Made by a program: the position numbers and the translations under genes. Below are positions 1 to 6,942 of a stretch of 7,142 bases of DNA, piece after piece. This stretch comes from Phycisphaerae bacterium (GTDB lineage Bacteria; Planctomycetota; Phycisphaerae; UBA1845; UTPLA1), in assembly GCA_016935885.1 (NCBI GenBank), contig JAFGQA010000483.1, positions 1 to 7,142 on the forward strand, given 5' to 3'. Numbering within the stretch: the stretch's first letter is position 1; each line of letters opens with the position of its first letter. The notes under the pieces were generated by a model, which searched no databases, was not told the origin of the DNA, and worked only from the letters and a program-made list of their open reading frames with translations.

Positions 1-13
1 GGTGGCCCGGTCA

Positions 14-42
14 CCGGGGGTTCCGCTGCGCTCCACCCCCGG
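14..42. repeat. GC-rich inverted repeat (8-bp arms)
   Basis: The arms CCGGGGGT (14-21) and ACCCCCGG (35-42) are perfectly complementary and enclose a 13-base loop. There is no T-run after it, so it is not a standard intrinsic terminator for an upstream gene. From memory, hairpins with this arm and a TTCCGCTGCGCTCC-type loop recur between genes in planctomycete genomes, but I cannot verify that here. The inverted repeat itself is directly visible. Confidence 0.6.
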
Positions 43-52
43 CTACGATCCC

Positions 53-69
53 CGGCCCCGTTGGGGCCG
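53..69. repeat. GC-only hairpin with 3-base loop
   Basis: CGGCCCC (53-59) and GGGGCCG (63-69) form a perfect 7-bp stem around the loop GTT. It follows the 14-42 inverted repeat after ten bases, so the two form a double-hairpin block at the left edge. It could act as a transcription or RNA-processing barrier between an unseen left-hand gene and this region. No poly-T follows, so a terminator call is not supported. Confidence 0.55.
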
Positions 70-73
70 AAGC

Positions 74-238
74 GAACACGCGCCCCGCGGACACGCGCCC
101 CACGGACACGCGCCCCACGAACACGCGCCCCGCGAACACGCGCCCCGCGGACACGCACCCCGCGGAGACGCACTCTGCGGACACGCACTCTGCAGAGACG
201 CGTTCTGCGGACACATGTTCTGCGGACGCGCACCCCAG
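74..238. repeat. 15-bp minisatellite, eleven units
   Basis: Eleven consecutive 15-base units run without interruption, with consensus GRACACGCRCYCYGC. Units begin at 74, 89, 104, 119, 134, 149, 164, 179, 194, 209 and 224. The left six units are nearly identical and carry CCCCRC at the right end. Units seven to ten carry CTCTGC or TTCTGC, and the last is degenerate. Because 15 is a multiple of three, several frames on both strands read five-residue periodic peptides (HAPRG-type on +, GRVSA-type on -). This explains the open frames here without needing a real protein. The ACACGCGC part alternates purine and pyrimidine. Confidence 0.85.
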
Positions 239-518
239 CTGCGCGGCGCACGCCACAAGACGCTGAAACGGCAGAGCCTTGTCGAGTCTCACCACCAGAG
301 GCGGTGGTTTGTTGATAAAATCACGCTTGGGTCACCAGGCGACGAGTTTTCCGACAGGGCCTAGTGCATACCACGCCGGGTGACCGCGCGGTGGACGATT
401 CTCACGTAGTGTCCCTGCGGCTGGAGGATGTCCCTAAAGTCCCGGAGGGTGCGTCCGATACTGTCTACAGAAGATCAAGAGGCCCGTGCCTGCGCCGCGA
501 TGAGGAACAGGATCAGAA
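239..518. other. Unassigned leader region before gene 1
   Basis: No gene, RNA or clear terminator is visible. The reading frame of gene 1 is open back to a GTG at 364, but that start has no ribosome site and the added 56 residues are not signal-peptide-like. The only promoter-like string is TAAAAT at 316-321, in an AT-rich patch, with no acceptable -35 element at normal spacing. If gene 1 has its own promoter, this is the most likely place for it, but none can be named with confidence. Confidence 0.4.
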
Positions 519-524
519 AAGGAG
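519..524 (+). promoter_or_regulatory. Ribosome binding site of gene 1
   Basis: AAGGAG lies seven bases before the ATG at 532. It decides the start in favour of 532 over the upstream in-frame GTG at 364, and the 532 start also places a signal peptide at the N-terminus. Confidence 0.8.
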
Positions 525-531
525 AACCAAC

Positions 532-3500
532 ATGAAGTTCCACCCGATCGTGTCGTCGAGCCTTATGCTCGCGCTCATAGCCGGGCCCTCGCTCGCGGCG
601 GCGGCGTTGGCCGCTGGCACAGCACTAGCCGTGACGCAGGAGGATCTGCTGTCCGCGGAGACCTTCGTCGGCCTGAAACTGCGTTCAATCGGTCCGGCCC
701 TGATGGCGGGGCGTGTCGTCGACTTCGCAGTGAATCCGCACGACAGGGCCAACTATTTTGTGGCGGCGGGGTCCGGTGGCGTATGGAAGACGACCAACGC
801 GGGCACCACGTGGACATCGGTATTCGACAGCGAAGGTTCGTACTCGATCGGCTGTGTCGCCATGGATCCCTCCAACCCGGCGGTCGTGTGGGTCGGCACG
901 GGTGAGAACAATAGCCAGCGTAGCGTGGGTTTCGGCAACGGTGTGTACCGCACACGCGACGGGGGCATGCACTGGGAGAACATGGGGCTGTCCCAATCCG
1001 AACACATCGGCATGATCTTGATCGACCATCGAGACTCAAGCACGGTCTACGTCGCGGCCCAGGGACCGTTATGGCGCGGGGGCGGTGACCGGGGGCTGTA
1101 CAAGACGATTGACGGTGGCGCGAGCTGGGAACGCATCCTTCACATCAGCGACGACACCGGCGTGAACGAAGTCCACATGGACCCACGCGACCCGGACGTC
1201 CTTTACGCGTCGGCCTACCAGCGACGGCGGCATGTGTGGACGTTGATCGACGGTGGACCCGAATCGGCGATCTACAAATCCATCGACGCCGGCGTCACGT
1301 GGCGGAAGCTCACAGACGGCCTGCCCGAGACCGACATGGGGCGGATCGGTCTGGGTGTCGCGCCGGGAGATCCTGACATCGTCTACGCCATCATTGAAGC
1401 CGCAGACAAGAAGGGTGGGTTCTTCCGTTCCACCGATCGAGGCGAAACCTGGGAGAAGCGCAACGACTACATGACGACAAGTCCGCAGTACTACAACGAG
1501 ATTGTCTGCGACCCGATCAATGCAGATCGTGTCTATGCGCTGGACACATTCCTTCATGTGACCGAGGATGGCGGTAAGACCTTCCAGCGCGTTCCGAGGC
1601 GATTCCGACACGTGGACGACCATGCCCTGTGGATCGACCCCAATGATACCGACCATCTGCTCGTGGGATGCGACGGTGGTGTCTACGAGAGTTACGACCG
1701 GGGGGAAAATTGGGACTTCAAACCCAACCTGCCAGTCACTCAGTTTTATCGGATCAGTGTGGACGACTCGGAGCCCTTCTACTACGTCTACGGCGGGACC
1801 CAGGACAACAATACCCTGGGCGCCCCGTCGCGGACGCGCGACCGGATCGGCATCGCGAATGAACATTGGTTCGTCACTGTTGGCGGTGACGGCTACAAGA
1901 CTCAAGTCGATCCCGAAGACCCCAACATCGTGTACAGCCAGTGGCAGTATGGCGGACTCGTCCGGCATGATCGGCGAAGCGGTGAAATCGTCGATATCAA
2001 GCCGCGCGAGGCCCCCAGCGAGGAACCGTTCCGCTGGAATTGGGACTCACCCTTCATCATCAGTCCGCACAACCACCGGCGTCTGTACTTCGCGGGCAAC
2101 AAGCTGTTCCGTTCCGACGACGGCGGAAACAGTTGGGCGGTCGTCAGCGGCGATCTCACACGACGCCTGGACCGAAATGCGTTGAAGGTTATGGGCAAGA
2201 TCCAGAGTGCCGATGTGGTCGCGAAGCACAACGACACGTCGGTTTTCGGGAATTCGGTAGCCTTGACCGAGTCCCCGCTGGTGGAAGGGCTGATTTACGT
2301 CGGGACGGACGACGGACTCGTTCAGGTGACGGAGAATGGTGGCCAGACTTGGCGCCGCATTGCGCTGTTCCCGGGCGTGCCGGACATGACCTACGTGAGC
2401 TGTCTGCTTGCCTCGCGGCACAATGAGGACGCCGTTTACGCAGCATTTGACAACCACAAGAACGGTGATTTCAAGCCATACATCTTGACGAGTTGCGATC
2501 GCGGGCAGACCTGGACCTCGATTGTGGGCGATCTCCCCGAGCGCGACATCGTCCTTGCGATGGCGGAGGATCACGTGAAGGCCAACCTACTCTTCGTGGG
2601 CACCGAGTTCGGCGCGTACTTCACCGGGGACGGTGGGGGGCGCTGGATCAGGCTGAAAGGCGGCATCCCCACGATTTCCATCCGCGACATTGCCGTCCAG
2701 CGGCGAGAGAACGACCTCGTGTTGGGCTCCTTCGGCCGCGGCGTTTACATTCTCGACGACTACACGCCGCTTCGGGTTGTGACGAAGGAGCTCCTGGAGC
2801 GTGAGGCCGTGTTGTTCCCGGTCAAGGACGCACTGCGTTACATCGAGAACAGCCGACTCGGCGGTGAGGCGGGCATGGGTTCGCAAGGCGCGTCATTCTA
2901 TGCCGCCCCCAATCCACCCTTCGGGGCAGTGTTCACCTTCTATCTGAAGGACAAGATCACAACGCGAAAGGAACGGCGCCAGGAAACCGAGAAGAAAGCC
3001 GACAAGGAGGGCACGGCCGCGCCGTACCCGACAATCGCTGACCTGCGCGCCGAAGACGAGGAGAAGGAACCAACGGTCCTGTTGATCGTACGGGATGAAT
3101 CGGGTGAGGTGATTCGCCGAATCACTGGCCCCCGAGAAAAGGGTATCCACCGGGTCGCGTGGGACCTGCGCTACCCAGCTTCTACACCGACCGTTCTGGA
3201 GCCTGAGAAGGATCGCCCACCGTGGTGGCGCCCACCGGCGGGGCCGCTTGCCTTGCCAGGCGCCTATCGGGTCACGCTGGCCAAGGAAGTCGACGGCGTG
3301 ATCACACAACTCGCCGGACCGGAGGAGTTCAACGTCGTACCGCTCGAAGTCGCCACATTTGCGGCGGAGGATCGCGCCGAGGTCCTGAGATTCCAAAAGA
3401 AATCTGCCCGACTGCAACGGGCAGTGTGTGGGGCTGTCAAAGCCGCCGAGGAAGCGCAGAAACGCCTTGCGTACCTTCGCAAGGCGCACCTTGACACGCC

Positions 3501-3843
3501 GGCCGCGGATCCATTGCTGCTCGCCGAGATCCAACGCCTCGAAGAGCGGTTCGAGCGGCTGCTCACGAAGCTCCGCGGCGACCACACGCGCAGCAAGAGG
3601 AACGAGCCCACGCCACCATCGGTCAACCAGCGGATTCACCACGTGGTGAGCGCGTGGAATGCGACGTCGGCACCGACCCAGACCCAGCGTGATGCATACC
3701 GACACGCGGAAGTGGAATTCGCGGAGTTGTTGAGCGATCTGCGCACGCTGATGGAAGCAGATTTGACTGACCTCGAGAAGAAGCTGGAGGCAGCCGGCGC
3801 GCCGTGGACGCCCGGGCGGATTCCAGATTGGGAAGCAGAGTGA
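532..3843 (+). CDS. Exported VPS10/sortilin-like Asp-box beta-propeller protein
   Basis: The 1103-residue protein begins with an export signal (MKF, hydrophobic residues 6-33, likely cut after ALA at about 33). Residues about 50-748 hold 14 beta-propeller blade repeats of the type [VL]Y[VA]G...VYKSxDxGxTW. Asp-box copies begin at residues 84, 138, 189, 247, 297, 343, 384, 525, 596, 651 and 696; three other blades are degenerate. Fourteen blades fit two seven-bladed propellers, as in sortilin/VPS10 and GH74 folds. Segments such as GGTQDNNTLG, SPQYYNEI and GTDDGL match, from memory, a widespread long family in Planctomycetota and Bacteroidota usually annotated as a BNR/sortilin-like glycosyl hydrolase. 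No catalytic residues can be assigned, so enzyme activity is unproven. After the propellers come a highly charged linker (about 806-828), a FlgD/Ig-like segment (846-882, VLLIVRDESGEVIRRI then HRVAWDLRYP) and a helical, coiled-coil-prone tail (about 946-1017). The length is usual for the family and the frame is intact. It probably acts in the periplasm or outside the cell. Confidence 0.9.
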   Translation: MKFHPIVSSSLMLALIAGPSLAAAALAAGTALAVTQEDLLSAETFVGLKLRSIGPALMAGRVVDFAVNPHDRANYFVAAGSGGVWKTTNAGTTWTSVFDSEGSYSIGCVAMDPSNPAVVWVGTGENNSQRSVGFGNGVYRTRDGGMHWENMGLSQSEHIGMILIDHRDSSTVYVAAQGPLWRGGGDRGLYKTIDGGASWERILHISDDTGVNEVHMDPRDPDVLYASAYQRRRHVWTLIDGGPESAIYKSIDAGVTWRKLTDGLPETDMGRIGLGVAPGDPDIVYAIIEAADKKGGFFRSTDRGETWEKRNDYMTTSPQYYNEIVCDPINADRVYALDTFLHVTEDGGKTFQRVPRRFRHVDDHALWIDPNDTDHLLVGCDGGVYESYDRGENWDFKPNLPVTQFYRISVDDSEPFYYVYGGTQDNNTLGAPSRTRDRIGIANEHWFVTVGGDGYKTQVDPEDPNIVYSQWQYGGLVRHDRRSGEIVDIKPREAPSEEPFRWNWDSPFIISPHNHRRLYFAGNKLFRSDDGGNSWAVVSGDLTRRLDRNALKVMGKIQSADVVAKHNDTSVFGNSVALTESPLVEGLIYVGTDDGLVQVTENGGQTWRRIALFPGVPDMTYVSCLLASRHNEDAVYAAFDNHKNGDFKPYILTSCDRGQTWTSIVGDLPERDIVLAMAEDHVKANLLFVGTEFGAYFTGDGGGRWIRLKGGIPTISIRDIAVQRRENDLVLGSFGRGVYILDDYTPLRVVTKELLEREAVLFPVKDALRYIENSRLGGEAGMGSQGASFYAAPNPPFGAVFTFYLKDKITTRKERRQETEKKADKEGTAAPYPTIADLRAEDEEKEPTVLLIVRDESGEVIRRITGPREKGIHRVAWDLRYPASTPTVLEPEKDRPPWWRPPAGPLALPGAYRVTLAKEVDGVITQLAGPEEFNVVPLEVATFAAEDRAEVLRFQKKSARLQRAVCGAVKAAEEAQKRLAYLRKAHLDTPAADPLLLAEIQRLEERFERLLTKLRGDHTRSKRNEPTPPSVNQRIHHVVSAWNATSAPTQTQRDAYRHAEVEFAELLSDLRTLMEADLTDLEKKLEAAGAPWTPGRIPDWEAE

Positions 3844-3992
3844 ACCACCCGCAACATCCACCACTAGAGCAGTCTAAGCTTGAGATTGCCTATGCCGCCG
3901 ACGCCGATCCGAACCGCGACCGTGAGGGAGCGATCAGCCTTCACCCTTGAAGAACGTCGGCAGACTGGTCATCTCCGTCGGCCACAGGGGGG

Positions 3993-4013
3993 CGACGCTA
4001 CAACGAAGCGTCG
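3993..4013. repeat. Hairpin, 7-bp stem and 7-base loop
   Basis: CGACGCT (3993-3999) pairs perfectly with AGCGTCG (4007-4013) around the loop ACAACGA. A shorter 4-bp stem (GAGC 4017-4020, GCTC 4027-4030) follows immediately. There is no downstream T-run, so this is not a clear Rho-independent terminator of gene 1, and it sits 150 bases past the stop. It may belong to a structured RNA or a decayed repeat. Confidence 0.45.
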
Positions 4014-4365
4014 ATGGAGCATGCACGCTCAACCCTAAAACGCCCTGACTCATGTTGTAAGCGTTCGGCGGAGTACACCCCCCGAGATTGAGCACACGGC
4101 GGCCTGTTCTCGCCCGGCGCGCAGCGGGATACAGGGGGCTGCGTCCTGGCGTGCCGGATGCTGGAGGCGATCCCAAAGCGGCGGGTGGGGCGTCTTGCTA
4201 CGTGATTCTGTCTTGCCGCCGCGAGAACTGGGGCTGAGGTGCGATCAGCGGGAGTCCAGGCCACCCGGTGCAGGTCAGAGCCTGATTGGTTGGCTGGAGC
4301 TGGCTCGCAGGGGCGACTCGGAGCCTGGAAAGGGTGGCAAGGCCAATAGAATGGCACGCGATCGC

Positions 4366-4393
4366 TTGTTCTGCCGGGGCCGGTCGTTACTAT
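4366..4393 (+). promoter_or_regulatory. Weak sigma70-like promoter candidate for gene 2
   Basis: TTGTTC (4366-4371) and TACTAT (4388-4393) are separated by 16 bases. They match the -35 consensus at three of six positions and the -10 at four of six. Transcription would start near 4400 and give a leader of about 160 bases. In a GC-rich genome such matches are less common by chance, but planctomycete promoters are poorly predicted by this model, so this is only a candidate. Confidence 0.25.
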
Positions 4394-4550
4394 GGGTGGA
4401 TCGTATCGGAATCGATGGCCTCGGTGGGCGCGGAGGCGGCACGGCGAGTTGGGAGCTTCGGACGATCGCCATCGGTCGCCGTGCAGTCTCCTGTCAGCGA
4501 TTCCGGGGGCAGTGGCGGTAAGACTCTCAGCCGCCCGAGGGCCGCGATTC

Positions 4551-4558
4551 AGGAGGAG
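4551..4558 (+). promoter_or_regulatory. Ribosome binding site of gene 2
   Basis: AGGAGGAG ends four bases before the ATG at 4563; its AGGAGG part is six bases away. This strong site sets the start at 4563 over the upstream in-frame codon at 4392, and the resulting N-terminus is a signal peptide. Confidence 0.85.
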
Positions 4559-4562
4559 AACG

Positions 4563-6848
4563 ATGAATCCCAGACCGTTGGCATTGGCAGCGGGTTGTGT
4601 TTGGCTGGTCGCGCTTCTGCTGACGACGGGGCGTGAGTCTCGGGCCGCGGGTCGCTGGGTCTCGTGCGGACCATACGGGGGCTCAACGGCGGTTCTGCTC
4701 CCGTCGCACCATCCAGAAGGTGGGTTGTATGCTGCTGTCCTTGGCCACGGGGTGTACAGGAGATGCAGCACGGCGGACGTTTGGGAGCGACGAAGCGACG
4801 GCCTGGGGAATCTATTCGTCAAGGCCCTCGTTCAGAACCCGGATGAGCCGGACATCCTGTACGCTGGAACCAGAGACGGCGTGTACTGGACCACCGACGG
4901 AGGCCTGCACTGGGAGCCCAGGACGCAGGGCATCGGCGGCGGCGTCCATGTCGAGGCGCTGGCGATTGATCCCAACAATCCCCAGATCCTGTACGCGGAA
5001 CGGTGGGGGGAGATCTACAAGACCGTCAACGCCGGGGAGACCTGGGAGCCGAGCGGGCCGGGCATTCCCGGCGGACTGGACTGTCCGTGCATCCTTGTCG
5101 ATCCGTCCAACGACGACGTCGTGTACGCGGGGATGCACGATCCCTACGGCCCGTCCGGACAAGTGGGTGTTTATAAGTCGGTGAACGGTGGAGCGGAGTG
5201 GTTCGAGAGCGCTAGCGGGCTCCTCAATAACCAAGTGCAGTGTCTGACGTTTGACCCCACCTCCAGCCAGACGATCTACGCCGGGACCAACGGGAACCAA
5301 TACGTGCCCTATGGCGGGGTGTACGTGAGCCACGATGCGGGTGCGAACTGGACCTGGATCAGCAACGGGCTTCCCTCCGACAACATCCTCAGCGCCATCG
5401 CCGTCGTGTACGAGGATGACACGGACATCCCCGTTCTGTACGCGGCGGGATCATACGGCTACGACTTGCCACAGCCGCCGGGCACGTGGGAGTCGCGGTT
5501 GTACAAGAGCGTGGATGGCGGTGAGAGCTGGCAGCGGTCGGCATCTGGTCTTGCCTTCCCGAACTTCTTGTCAGTCGTCGTTGACCCTGCCGATCCTCAC
5601 GTCGTTTACGCCGGGAGCGAGTGTGGCGGTGTCTTTCAAAGCACGGATTCAGCGGAGAACTGGGCGCATTGGAGCACGGGGCTGGAGCGCCTGCACATCA
5701 ATTCGCTGGTCGTTCATCCGTTGGACGAGGATATCGTGTACGCCGCGACGGACTCATACCTTGATGAATTCTCCCCGGCAGGCGCGGGCGTGTACGTGAG
5801 CTTCGACGGCGGGCTGAACTGGGAGCCAAGGCCGAAGGACATCCGCGTCGGCGATTCGCTGTCCATCGCCTCGGTCGCCGTGGCCCTCTGCGATCCCGAG
5901 ACGATCTACGCGGCCAATTGCGGGTGGATGCTCTACAAGTCCATTGATGAAGGACGGACCTGGCAGTGGCGAGGATGGTCCAACGGGATCGATGGTTACT
6001 GGCTCAAATGCGTTGTGGTGGATCCGGTCAATCCGCAGGTTGCTTACGTCTCAGGCGCGGGGTACGAGCCCTCCTATCCTGACATCTACAAGACCGAAGA
6101 CTGCGGGGAGAGTTGGCGCCCCGTCGCCAGTTACATTGTCTGGGCCGAGTTCATGGGCTTGGCGATCGACCCGACGGACACGCAGGTCGTTTACGCGGGC
6201 TCCGGCTGGGAGGGGGTTTGGAAGACGACCAACGGCGGTAGCACGTGGGACGCCACCGGGCCTGAGATCAACAGCGCCATGGTGAACTCGATCGTGGTCG
6301 ATCCGCAGCATCCCCAGCATGTGTACGCCGGCGATAACCAATGGGAGTCCACAGGGGTCTACGTGAGCTACAACGGCGGCGGGCAGTGGGAGCGATACAA
6401 CGAAGGGCTCGACAACCTCGATGTCGAGTCCTTGGCGATTGACTCCGTGGTCACCGGGGACGAGTACCCCGTCACGCTTTATGCCGGCACTGAAGGTGGC
6501 GGCGTCTTTCGCAGGGGCGACGCGGACACATGGGAGGAAATGAACAACGGCCTCGAAGATCGGCGTGCGTACGCCGTTGCGCTCGGCCCGCCGAGGCCCG
6601 GCCCCGATCCTGCTGTGTCAAACAGGGTCATCTATGCCGGAACGGCAAGCGGCGCCTATCGCTGGATTCAGCTCGGCGACATGAACGACGACGGCAAGGT
6701 CGGGTTGGAAGACATCGAGCTGTTCATCGTTGTCCTCTTGGGTCTGGACACCGACCCCTATCACGTCACCGCCGCCGACATGGACGGCTCTGGCACGCCT
6801 GACGGCAATGACATCCAGCCGTTCGTCAACGCCATGTTGGGCGGGTGA
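4563..6848 (+). CDS. Exported Asp-box beta-propeller protein with C-terminal dockerin-like module
   Basis: The 761-residue protein starts with a signal peptide (positive MNPRP, hydrophobic residues 6-20, likely cut after SRA or RAA near residue 28-29). A Cys at 12 sits too early in the hydrophobic core to be a convincing lipobox. Residues about 30-700 contain 14 copies of a 43-60 residue blade unit, DPxxPxxVYAG...VYKSxDGGxxW. Asp-box copies begin at residues 64, 107, 151, 203, 253, 313, 357, 410, 457, 508, 552, 599 and 648. Fourteen blades suggest two seven-bladed propellers, as in GH74 or VPS10-type folds, but no catalytic acids can be named. Residues 706-717 (D706, N708, D710, D717) and 739-750 (D739, D741, S743, D750) form two EF-hand-like calcium loops. 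With the ending DIQPFVNAMLGG they mark a dockerin type I-like module, common at the C-termini of secreted planctomycete proteins. It is probably extracellular, with the dockerin module serving attachment. The frame is intact. Confidence 0.88.
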   Translation: MNPRPLALAAGCVWLVALLLTTGRESRAAGRWVSCGPYGGSTAVLLPSHHPEGGLYAAVLGHGVYRRCSTADVWERRSDGLGNLFVKALVQNPDEPDILYAGTRDGVYWTTDGGLHWEPRTQGIGGGVHVEALAIDPNNPQILYAERWGEIYKTVNAGETWEPSGPGIPGGLDCPCILVDPSNDDVVYAGMHDPYGPSGQVGVYKSVNGGAEWFESASGLLNNQVQCLTFDPTSSQTIYAGTNGNQYVPYGGVYVSHDAGANWTWISNGLPSDNILSAIAVVYEDDTDIPVLYAAGSYGYDLPQPPGTWESRLYKSVDGGESWQRSASGLAFPNFLSVVVDPADPHVVYAGSECGGVFQSTDSAENWAHWSTGLERLHINSLVVHPLDEDIVYAATDSYLDEFSPAGAGVYVSFDGGLNWEPRPKDIRVGDSLSIASVAVALCDPETIYAANCGWMLYKSIDEGRTWQWRGWSNGIDGYWLKCVVVDPVNPQVAYVSGAGYEPSYPDIYKTEDCGESWRPVASYIVWAEFMGLAIDPTDTQVVYAGSGWEGVWKTTNGGSTWDATGPEINSAMVNSIVVDPQHPQHVYAGDNQWESTGVYVSYNGGGQWERYNEGLDNLDVESLAIDSVVTGDEYPVTLYAGTEGGGVFRRGDADTWEEMNNGLEDRRAYAVALGPPRPGPDPAVSNRVIYAGTASGAYRWIQLGDMNDDGKVGLEDIELFIVVLLGLDTDPYHVTAADMDGSGTPDGNDIQPFVNAMLGG

Positions 6849-6867
6849 AGCATGTTGAGAATGTCAG

Positions 6868-6881
6868 GGCCAGACATGGCC
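6868..6881. repeat. Short hairpin 20 bases after gene 2
   Basis: GGCCA (6868-6872) and TGGCC (6877-6881) form a 5-bp stem with loop GACA. An alternative stem, ATGTC (6861-6865) with GACAT (6873-6877), overlaps it. No T-run follows, so it is at best a weak or factor-dependent end of the gene 2 transcript. Confidence 0.25.
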
Positions 6882-6942
6882 GCGCAAGCGTGGACCATGG
6901 CGTGGGCCGCCTGCGGGTGGGGCTTACGCCAGGAGCGATTCC

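Larger units (their letters stand above)
3844..4562. other. Intergenic region of 719 bases, no convincing gene
   Basis: No tRNA, rRNA or credible CDS is seen. Open frames on the minus strand (3934-4176 and 3998-4822) lack ribosome sites, and the longer one runs across the start and signal-peptide codons of gene 2. Visible structure includes a 7-bp stem hairpin at 3993-4013 and a pair of 7-base arms (GCGGCGG at 4178-4184, CCGCCGC at 4216-4222) with a 31-base loop. There is also a weak promoter candidate at 4366-4393. No stem followed by a T-run appears after gene 1, so its termination signal is not identified. The length and the separate ribosome site suggest gene 2 is transcribed on its own. 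Confidence 0.6.

Noticed and set aside
316..321. TAAAAT as a -10 promoter element for gene 1
   Set aside because: No reasonable -35 element lies 16-18 bases upstream. The closest, TTGTCG at 279, is 31 bases away.
2..364. Open frame of 120 codons on the plus strand across the left repeats
   Set aside because: It exists because the 15-bp minisatellite keeps the frame open. It begins at a GTG at the window edge, has no ribosome site, and its non-repeat parts look like translated intergenic sequence.
364..531. Upstream in-frame extension of gene 1 by 56 codons
   Set aside because: There is no ribosome site before 364. The ATG at 532 has AAGGAG at ideal spacing and begins a signal peptide that the extension would bury.
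1069..1968. Minus-strand frame of 299 codons inside gene 1
   Set aside because: It is fully antisense to conserved propeller repeats and reads as their shadow. No independent domain or start signal is visible.
2893..3864. Minus-strand frame of 323 codons over the 3' part of gene 1
   Set aside because: It is antisense to the Ig-like and coiled-coil region, with no recognisable domain and no supported start.
4031..4090. Integron attC-like or group II intron end
   Set aside because: The GCGTTCGGC string does not fit the attC core consensus, and no intron domain V motif or reverse transcriptase is present.
4392..4562. Upstream in-frame extension of gene 2 by 57 codons
   Set aside because: The extension reads arginine-rich, non-conserved sequence, while AGGAGGAG directly before the ATG at 4563 and the signal peptide define the true start.
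3998..4822. Minus-strand frame of 274 codons spanning the gap and the start of gene 2
   Set aside because: It overlaps the ribosome site and signal peptide of gene 2, has no ribosome site of its own, and has a proline/arginine-rich composition typical of antisense frames in GC-rich DNA.
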